DNA of 5,789 nucleotides, taken from Flavihumibacter sp. (GTDB taxonomy: Bacteria; Bacteroidota; Bacteroidia; Chitinophagales; Chitinophagaceae). A program made the position numbers and the translations under genes. Shown here piece after piece: positions 1 through 5,789 of the stretch (positions are counted from its first letter, which is position 1; each line of letters begins with the position of its first letter). The stretch is taken from positions 1 through 5,789 of the forward strand of contig JALOMU010000127.1 in the NCBI GenBank assembly GCA_025455285.1, written 5' to 3'. The notes under the pieces are model-generated. The model did not search any database. It worked only from the letters and a program-made list of their open reading frames with translations, and had not been told where the DNA came from.

Positions 1-678
1 CTGTCCGTCTTTATCAAAATTGCCTGCCCCTGAAGCATCCGTAGCAGAGGAGAATCCCTTTGACTGAAAGCGGTTATACTGGGCGCTGTAGTTGAATTTG
101 CCCGACTGTCCGCTTACTCCAAGGTTCGCTTTGTAGGTATTAAAACTGCCTGCCGCAAGTTGCCCGTTACCAGCTATTTTTCGGTTAGTCACATTTTTAC
201 GGGTGATGATATTGATTACTCCGGCAACTGCATCTGATCCATACAGGGTGGATTGCGCACCTTTCAGAATTTCAATCCGTTCAATCTGGTCCACCGCAAA
301 ATGGTTGATGTCAAACTCGATGGAAATACCGGATGCGTCGGTTACGGGCATGCCATCAATGAGAATAAGGGTATTGGCACTGCCTGCTCCCCTTAGATAG
401 AGATTGGGAACTGTGCCCGGGTTGTTTTGGGAGCCAGACAGGAATAATCCGCTTTGTTCATTCAATACCTGTGCTAGAGAACGACCGGCATTTTGCTCCA
501 GGGTTGCACGATTGATAACCTGTACAATTTTTGCGGTGCTGTTTTGTTTCTGCGAGATTTTGTTAGCAGTAACAATTACTTCTTCAAGAGGAGAGGAGCT
601 GCTGTCTGTTGGGTTTTGCTGGCTCCAGAGCGGACTGCTGAATACTGCAGCAGTCACGACAATCAGGGTTCTTTTCAT
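1..678 (-). CDS. btuB: BtuB-like TonB-dependent receptor, N-terminal 226 residues (3' end cut by window edge)
   Basis: The frame is open from an ATG at 678 down to base 1, giving 226 residues of what is normally a protein of about 600-700. Residues 1-20 form a signal peptide (MKRTLIVVTA, then a Trp-Ser-Gln end). Residues 31-38 (LEEVIVTA) are a TonB box like that of E. coli BtuB (VVTA). Residues about 50-160 are a plug domain, with LYLRGAGSANTLILIDGMPV and then IERIEILKGAQSTLYGSDAV followed by GVINIIT. The start of the 22-strand barrel follows. The family imports ligands across the outer membrane using energy from TonB-ExbB-ExbD. The cobalamin riboswitch in its leader (about 787-985) makes vitamin B12 or another corrinoid the likely ligand. 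No clear Shine-Dalgarno precedes the ATG, as is common in Bacteroidota. The receptor class is certain; the ligand is inferred from the riboswitch. Confidence 0.92.
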   Translation of the reverse strand, partial: MKRTLIVVTAAVFSSPLWSQQNPTDSSSSPLEEVIVTANKISQKQNSTAKIVQVINRATLEQNAGRSLAQVLNEQSGLFLSGSQNNPGTVPNLYLRGAGSANTLILIDGMPVTDASGISIEFDINHFAVDQIERIEILKGAQSTLYGSDAVAGVINIITRKNVTNRKIAGNGQLAAGSFNTYKANLGVSGQSGKFNYSAQYNRFQSKGFSSATDASGAGNFDKDGQ

Positions 679-786
679 GTTGGTGAAAAAGATTAACGTG
701 ACTGCTTCCGGAAAAGGATGGTAGAAATATAAACGACCTGGTACCCGGCCTTTTATATCCCTGCTTTTCTCCCGAAAGCGGAATAT
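679..786 (-). promoter_or_regulatory. Leader between B12 aptamer and btuB start (putative expression platform)
   Basis: This 108-nt stretch lies between the 3' end of the cobalamin aptamer and the btuB ATG. On the minus strand it can form a small hairpin, TTCCG-CTTT-CGGGA (783-770). It can also form a longer-range stem in which ATATAAA (758-752) pairs perfectly with TTTATAT (733-727) around an 18-nt loop containing the palindrome GGTACC. There is no GC stem followed by a U-run, so a classical intrinsic terminator is not evident; control at translation initiation or through an aptamer kissing loop is more likely. The hairpins are read directly from the sequence; their role is inference. Confidence 0.35.
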
Positions 787-985
787 GGTTTCCTGTAAGC
801 GGCAGGTCTTCTGGCTCGTTTTCTGCAAACCCCCTTCCCGTTCACCTTTACGTGCAGGCGTACAGTGGTTTTGGATTGGCAGCAGGATATAAATATCCTG
901 ATAACATTACAGCTACGGGGATAGCGCCGGGATCAACCGGACTTCCCTTTTAATCCTGTTAACAGTTGATTTGTTAACCGGAACC
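787..985 (-). promoter_or_regulatory. Cobalamin (vitamin B12) riboswitch
   Basis: Read on the minus strand, the conserved elements of the cobalamin aptamer appear in order. First is AAAAGGGAAGTCCGG, then the CCGGCGCTATCCCCGTAGC core ending in TGTAA (about 951-904). A variable hairpin follows (900-883), then CCACTGT (868-862), GGGAAGG (839-833) and the B12 box AGCCAGAAGACCTGCC (816-801; a common form is AGCCAGGAGACCTGCC). The outer ends GGTTCC (985-980) and GGAAACC (793-787) can pair as a closing helix with a bulge, which sets the approximate limits. The element lies 108 nt upstream of the btuB-like receptor in the same orientation. In this family, adenosylcobalamin or a related cobalamin binds the nascent mRNA and lowers expression of uptake genes. 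The boundaries are approximate. Confidence 0.95.
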
Positions 986-995
986 GATTACGGCG

Positions 996-1027
996 CGAAT
1001 ATAGGCATTTTCATTACTGGAGCCGAA
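996..1027 (-). promoter_or_regulatory. Possible Bacteroidetes-type promoter for the riboswitch-btuB transcript
   Basis: On the minus strand TATATTCG (1003-996) matches the Bacteroidetes -7 element TAnnTTTG at all but one defined position. A TTC (1027-1025), one base off the TTG -33 element, lies 21 nt upstream. Transcription would start around 990, just before the riboswitch begins at about 985, which is the expected geometry. The -33 half overlaps the last codons of the upstream receptor gene. The match is weak on its own; its position is the main support. Confidence 0.4.
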
Positions 1028-3041
1028 TGCCCGCAAAATAGTTTCGGCCGGCAGCGGCATTGAAATAACGGCCACCTATTGCATTGATATCATTACCCAG
1101 GCTATAACGTTGATTCAATAAATTATCTGCACCGGCAAATATGCTGAGGCGCTTAATAATGCGGAATTCCAGCCTGGAACCTACTAATTGATAAGCATTT
1201 GCTTTAGCGGTATTGGCATCATTCAGCCATATCGGATCCACATACTGGTATGTAATATGAAGTTGCAGCATCAGCAGGTACAAATCCAATCCGGCTGCCA
1301 CGGTCTGCCTTGCGATACCCGGTATACGCTTGCCGCTGAAATCCTGTTCCACCTGACGAAATTCCTTATAAGTAAAAGGATGGAAGGTATAACTGATCCA
1401 GGGCTGCCACCGGAAACCAAAAGGATGCCGGATTGGCTGATACCTGGAAGCAATTTCAACACCCCATTGCCTGGTGCTGCCTGCATTGGTGAAAAAGTCC
1501 GCCCCGCTTGCATCTCTTCTCTGCACGATGGCATCATTTAACTGGAAGTGGAAAATGTTAGCGTCTAACCATAACCGTTGTTTTGCAAATCTGCCACGCA
1601 TACCCAGTTCAAAATTCCATCCGCCTTCAGCTTTTAAGGAAGTATTGATTACACTGGTGGAAGGGAGCAGTTCGGAGCTGGTGGGAGGAGAAAAACCTCT
1701 GGCTGCCAGCCCGTAAACCAGAACGGATCCTAATTTTCTTGAGATAGAAATGCGCGGCGCCCATTCTGCCTGTTGGCCAGTACTGAACCGATAGTTTGGT
1801 ACCACCGATTCGCGTATGATGCGGATCGTATTATTATTCCAGCTTAACCCGGCATTGATTTCCCAGTTGGCATCCGGTTTCCATTGCGCCTGCCCAAAGA
1901 CCAGGGCATTACCAGGTGTAAGTGCATCAGAAGTTTGCAGGGTATCCTGTTCTCCGCCACGATTGCCGAAAACATTGATCTGGTAATATCCTTTCTGCCA
2001 TTCTCCGCCTGCTGTGAATGTTATGCTTCCGGTGGATAACGGTGCAGTATATGCGATTAATGCACGGGTTCCAAAAGAGGGTTCAGCTCTTCTTTCAAAG
2101 TTCCGTATAGCAGGATTGGTAATCCGGTTATACATTCCGTATACAGTAGCTTCCATTCTGAGCCTGGTAGAGGGCATGTATTGCTGGTACAAACCGCCAT
2201 AAAAAGATTGTTGATAAAACGCTGCTTTTGCAGCTTCTGCTGAAGGAAAGGGGCCGCCTGCTGGCCGCGACTGTTTGGGGTTGGCATTGTATTGCGCCAA
2301 TGTGAGGCCCCCAGGTGTTTCATATTGCAGGTCGCTATAAAGTACCAATGATCCGATGGTGTATTTATCCGATACCTGTCGCTTGTTATGCCAGCTCAGA
2401 AAGTTTCTGCGAAGCGCACTTTGATTGCGGTATCCCTGTGATTGCTGGTGATGCACTTGTACCCGGTTGAAATGCTGTTCATTTCCGGTAAGTAGCTGAG
2501 CATCCATCTGAAAAAGACCATAACTGCCTCCCATAACACTTAATCGAATAGGTGATTTGCTGTCGGATGGCCTGGCGCCAGTTGCCAACAGGGCACCACC
2601 TGATCCGGATCCATAAACAGAAGCTGCCGGCCCCCTTAATATTTCCATCTGCTCAAATGCAGTTGGCGCAAAGAGGTTCAGGTAGGTGTTTCCTCCCGGA
2701 TCTGTTATTGGAAATTGTTCATAATAAAAACGCACATTTCTTACGCCAAAGGGAGATCGAAGTGAACTACCGCGGATGGCTATACGATAACTGCCGGGTG
2801 AACGCTCTTCCATTCTTACTCCTGGTAGTGTATTGAGGGCGGGCACTGAACTTGCAGGAGAAAAACGGCTCCATTCAGCAGCTCCGGCAATCGATACTGC
2901 GGCAGGTGTTGAAGCAAGCGGACTTCTCTGTACAAATCCCTGAACAAGTACAGAATCCAGTTGTCTGTTGGGTAGGGTATCTGTTGCAGGGGACAGGGGA
3001 AGCTGAAATCCGGTGGTAATGAAAACAAATAAGAGGTTCAT
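1014..3041 (-). CDS. TonB-dependent outer-membrane receptor, substrate unknown
   Basis: This complete 675-residue protein starts at ATG 3041; an in-frame TAA two codons upstream (3047-3045) rules out a longer form. Residues 1-20 (MNLLFVFITTG...) look like a signal peptide but lack the usual Lys/Arg at the N-terminus. A TonB box lies at about 28-34 (LDSVLVQ). The plug domain spans about 43-155 and includes YRIAIRGSSLRSPFGVR and FEQMEILRGPAASVYGSGSG. The rest is a beta-barrel with typical receptor segments such as ARGFSPPTSSELLPS and GKRIPGIARQT. No N-terminal carboxypeptidase-regulatory-like domain is present, so it is not SusC-type; it is closer to FecA/siderophore or vitamin receptors. The protein ends ...YFAGIRLQ, without the terminal aromatic residue common in outer-membrane barrels. 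It is divergent from the permease operon and upstream of the btuB leader. Siderophore, iron complex, corrinoid or another small ligand are all possible. Confidence 0.93.
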   Translation of the reverse strand: MNLLFVFITTGFQLPLSPATDTLPNRQLDSVLVQGFVQRSPLASTPAAVSIAGAAEWSRFSPASSVPALNTLPGVRMEERSPGSYRIAIRGSSLRSPFGVRNVRFYYEQFPITDPGGNTYLNLFAPTAFEQMEILRGPAASVYGSGSGGALLATGARPSDSKSPIRLSVMGGSYGLFQMDAQLLTGNEQHFNRVQVHHQQSQGYRNQSALRRNFLSWHNKRQVSDKYTIGSLVLYSDLQYETPGGLTLAQYNANPKQSRPAGGPFPSAEAAKAAFYQQSFYGGLYQQYMPSTRLRMEATVYGMYNRITNPAIRNFERRAEPSFGTRALIAYTAPLSTGSITFTAGGEWQKGYYQINVFGNRGGEQDTLQTSDALTPGNALVFGQAQWKPDANWEINAGLSWNNNTIRIIRESVVPNYRFSTGQQAEWAPRISISRKLGSVLVYGLAARGFSPPTSSELLPSTSVINTSLKAEGGWNFELGMRGRFAKQRLWLDANIFHFQLNDAIVQRRDASGADFFTNAGSTRQWGVEIASRYQPIRHPFGFRWQPWISYTFHPFTYKEFRQVEQDFSGKRIPGIARQTVAAGLDLYLLMLQLHITYQYVDPIWLNDANTAKANAYQLVGSRLEFRIIKRLSIFAGADNLLNQRYSLGNDINAIGGRYFNAAAGRNYFAGIRLQ

Positions 3042-3048
3042 TTTTTAT

Positions 3049-3078
3049 TTGTGGGCTTGGCTTTTGGAATTATATTGG
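3049..3078 (+). promoter_or_regulatory. Putative Bacteroidetes sigma-A-type promoter of the permease operon
   Basis: A TTG at 3049-3051 and TATATTGG at 3071-3078 are separated by 19 nt. The Bacteroidetes consensus is TTG, about 19-21 nt, then TAnnTTTG, so only one defined base differs. It lies in the 55-bp gap between the divergent receptor start (3041) and the chosen permease start (3097), leaving a very short 5' leader. On the opposite strand I see no comparable match for the receptor gene; the A-rich run just before its ATG is its only start-site feature. Confidence 0.55.
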
Positions 3079-3096
3079 GTAAAGATCGGAACTAAC

Positions 3097-4452
3097 ATGC
3101 AAAACAATTCAGGCAAAAACAATCAGTTAAGATTATTTGATCTTACCATGATTGTAGTTGGTCTTGTTATCGGTATGGGCATATTCAGAACAGCTACTGA
3201 CGCTGCCAGCGCCTCATTAACACCTACGATTTATTTTTCAGCCTGGATAGCCGGAGGTATTATCGCGCTTTGCGGTGCACTTACATATGCTGAGATTGGT
3301 TCAAGGTATCCGGTTACCGGAGGGTATTACAAAATCTTTGCGGCCTGTTATCATCCTTCTGTTGCTTTTGCAATCAATTGTATTATTCTTATTTCTAATG
3401 CAGCCTCTTTATCCGGAGTGGCATTAATTGGTAGTGAGTATCTGTCGCAACTGATTTTTGCTGAGCCAGCTTCCGACCTGGTGAAATCCCTGATAGCCAT
3501 GTCGGCCATCCTGGTTTTTTATTTTGTCAACCTGGCTGGACTACGCATGAGTTCACAAACACAGAATATTCTGATGCTGATCAAGATCCTGATGGTATTG
3601 GTACTCATCAGTGCACTTTTTTTCCCGGGAGCCGAGCCATCTTCCATTCCTCCATCTTCCATTCCTCCGTCTTCCATTCCCGCCTCCTCCCTCATCTATT
3701 CCTTTGGCGTAGCACTTATTGCGGTGTCTTTCACGTACGGAGGTTATCAGCAAACCATCAATTTTGGAGAAGAAGTAAGAGATGCGCGCAAAAACCTGCC
3801 GAGAGGAATTGTGATCGGCATTCTGATGATCATCGGACTCTACTTGCTGGTGCAGATGGCATATGTACACAGTATCGGTTTTGAAGCCTTGAAATCCACC
3901 CGTGGTATTGCAGCAGTAGTGGCGGAAAAAATGTTTGGTCCAACCGGTAAAACCATTTTCACGCTCCTGCTTTTCCTGGCTGTACTGGCGTATGTAAATG
4001 TGTTGCTATTGAGCAATCCCAGGGTGATGTATGCCATGAGTAAAGATGGTATCCTCCCCGGTATGTTTGCCAAAGCCGATGAAAAGCGTGGTGTATTAAC
4101 CGTTAGCCTGACCGTGTTTGCTGCTATCTGTATTATTGTGCTGTTTTTTGCCAACACCTTTGAGAAAATTCTGGGCTTTACGATTTTCCTGGATTCAATT
4201 GGTATGGCAACATCTGCAGCAACCATTTTTATCCTTCGCAAACGAACCAAACACCTGGATGGAACCGGTATTTATACCATGAAATGGTATCCGGTGTTAC
4301 CCCTTGTTTTTATGATTGCCTATACCTTTGTCGGAATCAGTATTGCGATCAATACACCTGAACTTGCTTTAACCGGATTGGCAGTATTCGCTGTGTTCCT
4401 GGGAATTTATTTCCTGGTGGTTCGGAACAGCAAGGGCATAAAACAACATTAA
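3097..4452 (+). CDS. APC-superfamily amino acid permease (LAT-like), 12 TM
   Basis: I start this 451-residue protein at ATG 3097 (MQNNSGKNNQLRLFDLTM), which puts a short polar tail directly before TM1, as in the family. An in-frame ATG at 3013 would overlap the divergent receptor gene and the promoter. TM1 (about 15-31) has the glycine-rich unwound motif GLVIGMGIF. TM2 is followed by AEIGSRYPVTGGYY (65-78), an APC hallmark. TM6 is followed by NFGEEVRDARKNLPRG (222-237). TM8 runs into NPRVMYAMSKDGILPG (307-322), another hallmark. About twelve membrane segments are visible, ending near residue 442 with a short basic tail. Members carry amino acids across the inner membrane by proton symport or exchange. 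A PSSIP triple repeat fills the TM5-TM6 loop (181-195), predicted periplasmic. The gene precedes the PLP enzyme by one base, so they are probably co-transcribed. The substrate is unknown; a sulfur amino acid is suggested only by the neighbour. Confidence 0.9.
   Translation: MQNNSGKNNQLRLFDLTMIVVGLVIGMGIFRTATDAASASLTPTIYFSAWIAGGIIALCGALTYAEIGSRYPVTGGYYKIFAACYHPSVAFAINCIILISNAASLSGVALIGSEYLSQLIFAEPASDLVKSLIAMSAILVFYFVNLAGLRMSSQTQNILMLIKILMVLVLISALFFPGAEPSSIPPSSIPPSSIPASSLIYSFGVALIAVSFTYGGYQQTINFGEEVRDARKNLPRGIVIGILMIIGLYLLVQMAYVHSIGFEALKSTRGIAAVVAEKMFGPTGKTIFTLLLFLAVLAYVNVLLLSNPRVMYAMSKDGILPGMFAKADEKRGVLTVSLTVFAAICIIVLFFANTFEKILGFTIFLDSIGMATSAATIFILRKRTKHLDGTGIYTMKWYPVLPLVFMIAYTFVGISIAINTPELALTGLAVFAVFLGIYFLVVRNSKGIKQH
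3637..3681 (+). repeat. Three 15-bp direct tandem repeats inside the permease gene
   Basis: The unit CCATCTTCCATTCCT occurs identically at 3637-3651 and 3652-3666. A third copy at 3667-3681 differs at two bases (CCGTCTTCCATTCCC), and a decayed fragment rich in CCTCC follows. Each unit encodes Pro-Ser-Ser-Ile-Pro. The 15-bp period keeps the reading frame, so gain or loss of a copy changes the loop length by five residues without breaking the protein. Confidence 0.95.
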
Positions 4453-4453
4453 G

Positions 4454-5623
4454 ATGGATCTGTCTTACATTATAAACGAACTGGGAGAGGAAAGAGAGCA
4501 GTATTTCAATGCGATGGCTCCTCCGATTATGCAAACCAGCAATTTTGTGTTTAGGAAAGTGGATGACTTATCAGCTGCATTTGCCGATGAAATGGGAGGG
4601 TATCTCTACAGCAGAGGTCTTAATCCAACGGTTGATATCCTTAGAAAAAAACTGGCAGCACTGGATGGAGCGGAGGACTGCCTGGTGCTCAACAGCGGTG
4701 CCGCCGCAATCTTTGCATCTGTTTTTGCCAATATAAAATCCGGGGATCATATTGTTTCAGTACGGAAACCTTATACCTGGGCAGAGCGGCTGTTTTCGGT
4801 TGTACTTCCCCGTTTTAATGTAGAAACCACTTATGTAGATGGAGGATCAGTGGAACAGTTTGCTGCTGCAATTCGTCCTGATACCCGATTGATTTACCTG
4901 GAATCTCCCAATAGCTGGAATTATGCGATCCAGGATCTTGCAGGCATTGCAACACTGGCAAAGTCCAGGGGAATTATCACGATAGTGGACAACAGTTATT
5001 GTACACCATTATACCAACGACCCATTGATTTAGGTATTGATTTATCAATACAATCGGCTACTAAATATATTGGAGGTCACTCCGATACTGTTGCCGGAGT
5101 GATTAGCGGTTCGGCAACCATGATCCGCAAGATTTTTGAATCCGAGTACCTGACCATCGGCAGCGGGATTCAGCCTTTCAATGCCTGGCTGCTGATCCGG
5201 GGCTTAAGGACCCTGCCGATGCGGCTGAAGCAGGTTAGGGAAACAACCCTGCAGGTACTAACTTACCTAAAGCAACATCCGAAAGTGGAATCCTGTCTAT
5301 TCCCGCTGGATCCTGAATTTCCTGACTATGAACTGGCAAAAAAACAAATGAGTGGGGCCTGTGGATTGCTCACTTTTATATACAGGACGGAACAAAGGGA
5401 GGAAATTATTCGGTTTTGCGAGGCGCTCCGGCACATTTTTATGGCTGTAAGCTGGGGTGGTCATGAAAGCCTGATAATCCCCAGGTGCGCGGGAATCAGG
5501 CCCGAGCATTTTCGTCCGGACAAAAAAGATCACCGGATGCTTCGGTTATACATTGGCCAGGAATCAGCCGATTACCTGATTGCAGATATTGATCAGGCTT
5601 TTTTATCAGCTTCTGGCGGTTGA
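4454..5623 (+). CDS. PLP-dependent Cys/Met metabolism (trans-sulfuration) enzyme, MetC-like
   Basis: This 389-residue cytoplasmic enzyme has the usual family length (about 380-400). Visible fold-type I PLP features are YSRGLNPT (52-59; Tyr52 and Arg54 expected to contact the phosphate of the partner subunit's PLP), NSGAAAI (80-86), Tyr107 as the probable ring-stacking residue, and VDN with Asp179 for the pyridine nitrogen. SATKYIGGHSD (201-211) carries the Schiff-base Lys204, and RLYIG contains Arg364, the likely substrate-carboxylate binder. SWGGHESLI (333-341) followed by an RPEH segment resembles E. coli cystathionine beta-lyase MetC more than cystathionine gamma-synthase, whose proteins usually show an HP...TH pattern here. 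The family cleaves or forms C-S bonds in cystathionine, cysteine, homocysteine or methionine. The exact reaction (beta-lyase, gamma-lyase or synthase) is not settled by motifs. The ATG lies one base after the permease stop codon, implying a shared transcript and coupled translation. The TGA is at 5621-5623. Confidence 0.9.
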   Translation: MDLSYIINELGEEREQYFNAMAPPIMQTSNFVFRKVDDLSAAFADEMGGYLYSRGLNPTVDILRKKLAALDGAEDCLVLNSGAAAIFASVFANIKSGDHIVSVRKPYTWAERLFSVVLPRFNVETTYVDGGSVEQFAAAIRPDTRLIYLESPNSWNYAIQDLAGIATLAKSRGIITIVDNSYCTPLYQRPIDLGIDLSIQSATKYIGGHSDTVAGVISGSATMIRKIFESEYLTIGSGIQPFNAWLLIRGLRTLPMRLKQVRETTLQVLTYLKQHPKVESCLFPLDPEFPDYELAKKQMSGACGLLTFIYRTEQREEIIRFCEALRHIFMAVSWGGHESLIIPRCAGIRPEHFRPDKKDHRMLRLYIGQESADYLIADIDQAFLSASGG

Positions 5624-5706
5624 TGGGGAGTTTTTTCACGATAATTATATGACCGGTCGGCAGGATGACGCTGAATTCTTTATTTTTAACCCCTTAACCA
5701 ATTTGC
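5624..5706. other. Intergenic spacer without a recognisable terminator
   Basis: These 83 bases separate the PLP enzyme from the next gene. They contain the palindrome ACCGGT and a TATTTTTA (5681-5688), one base off the -7 consensus TAnnTTTG, but no TTG at the expected distance. I see no GC hairpin followed by a T-run. The downstream gene may therefore be read through from the permease operon or use a weak promoter here. Confidence 0.4.
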
Positions 5707-5789
5707 ATGCGATTTTTTAAACGGTTATCCTATTGTTTAGTTTTGGGAATGGGACTAGGGCTTGAAAGCCAGGCACAGGAAGAGTGGGA
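5707..5789 (+). CDS. Start of an exported protein, 27 residues seen (3' end cut by window edge)
   Basis: An ATG at 5707 opens a frame that continues to the window edge. It begins MRFFKRLSYCLVLGMG and continues to ...ESQAQEEW. This is a good signal peptide: a basic n-region (Arg2, Lys5, Arg6), a hydrophobic core (about 9-18), and a small/polar c-region with likely cleavage near Gln22-Ala23-Gln24, a form frequent in Bacteroidota. Cys10 sits inside the hydrophobic core without a lipobox around it, so a lipoprotein is not supported. Nothing can be said about function. It lies 83 bp downstream of the PLP enzyme in the same direction. Confidence 0.7.
   Translation, partial: MRFFKRLSYCLVLGMGLGLESQAQEEW

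Noticed and set aside
404..724. Plus-strand open frame of 106 codons opposite the btuB start and leader
   Set aside because: It lies antisense to a clear signal peptide, TonB box and plug domain and into the leader; its translation is Cys-rich and shows no domain.
958..978. Two GTTAAC palindromes (958-963 and 973-978) considered as an operator
   Set aside because: They lie within the 5' part of the riboswitch transcript and are more simply explained as RNA helix sequence; no regulator gene is nearby to support an operator.
3013..3096. Upstream start (ATG 3013) for the permease, adding 28 residues
   Set aside because: It would overlap the start of the divergent receptor gene and contain the promoter match; family members begin shortly before TM1, which fits ATG 3097.
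3637..3681. Short direct repeats considered as a CRISPR array
   Set aside because: The units abut with no spacers and are translated in frame within a permease; they are a coding tandem repeat.
3840..4250. Minus-strand 136-codon open frame within the permease gene
   Set aside because: It is a shadow of the well-supported permease on the other strand and resembles no known protein.
5649..5720. Small 23-codon ORF between the PLP enzyme and the next gene
   Set aside because: It has no ribosome-binding or domain support and overlaps, in another frame, the better-supported signal-peptide start at 5707.

Overview
The window looks like a chromosomal segment from a Bacteroidota (Bacteroidetes) bacterium, perhaps a Chitinophagaceae-type soil or environmental relative. 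The grounds are two TonB-dependent outer-membrane receptors, start codons without clear Shine-Dalgarno sequences, A/T-rich upstream regions, matches to the Bacteroidetes TTG / TAnnTTTG promoter, and a signal peptide ending in 'AQAQ'-like residues. The genus assignment is a guess; no rRNA or other marker gene is present. The content is metabolic and transport-related, and I see no mobile element, CRISPR array, tRNA or rRNA.

Left half, minus strand: bases 1-678 hold the N-terminal 226 residues of a BtuB-like TonB-dependent receptor, cut by the window edge. Its 5' leader (679-1013) contains a well-conserved cobalamin (B12) riboswitch at about 787-985, the strongest functional evidence in the window: the downstream receptor is very likely a cobalamin/corrinoid importer repressed by B12. 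Upstream of it on the same strand is a second, complete TonB-dependent receptor (1014-3041, 675 aa) of unknown substrate. A possible promoter at about 996-1027 would start the riboswitch transcript just after that gene ends.

Right half, plus strand: a 55-bp divergent intergenic region carries a good Bacteroidetes-type promoter match for a two-gene operon. The first gene is a 12-TM APC-superfamily amino acid permease (3097-4452). The second, one base after its stop codon, is a PLP-dependent Cys/Met-metabolism (trans-sulfuration) enzyme (4454-5623) whose C-terminal motifs resemble cystathionine beta-lyase MetC. The pair suggests uptake and processing of a sulfur-containing or related amino acid. 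The permease gene carries three 15-bp in-frame tandem repeats in the TM5-TM6 loop. A fifth gene encoding an exported protein starts at 5707 and runs off the window.

How the genes work together: the minus-strand genes handle outer-membrane uptake, at least one for B12. The plus-strand genes handle inner-membrane uptake and cytoplasmic chemistry of an amino acid. A link through methionine metabolism (B12 as cofactor of MetH, homocysteine as product of a MetC-like enzyme) is plausible, but it rests only on adjacency. I found no convincing evidence of a wholly new system; the best leads are the riboswitch arrangement, the slippage-prone repeat and the diverged active-site loop of the PLP enzyme.
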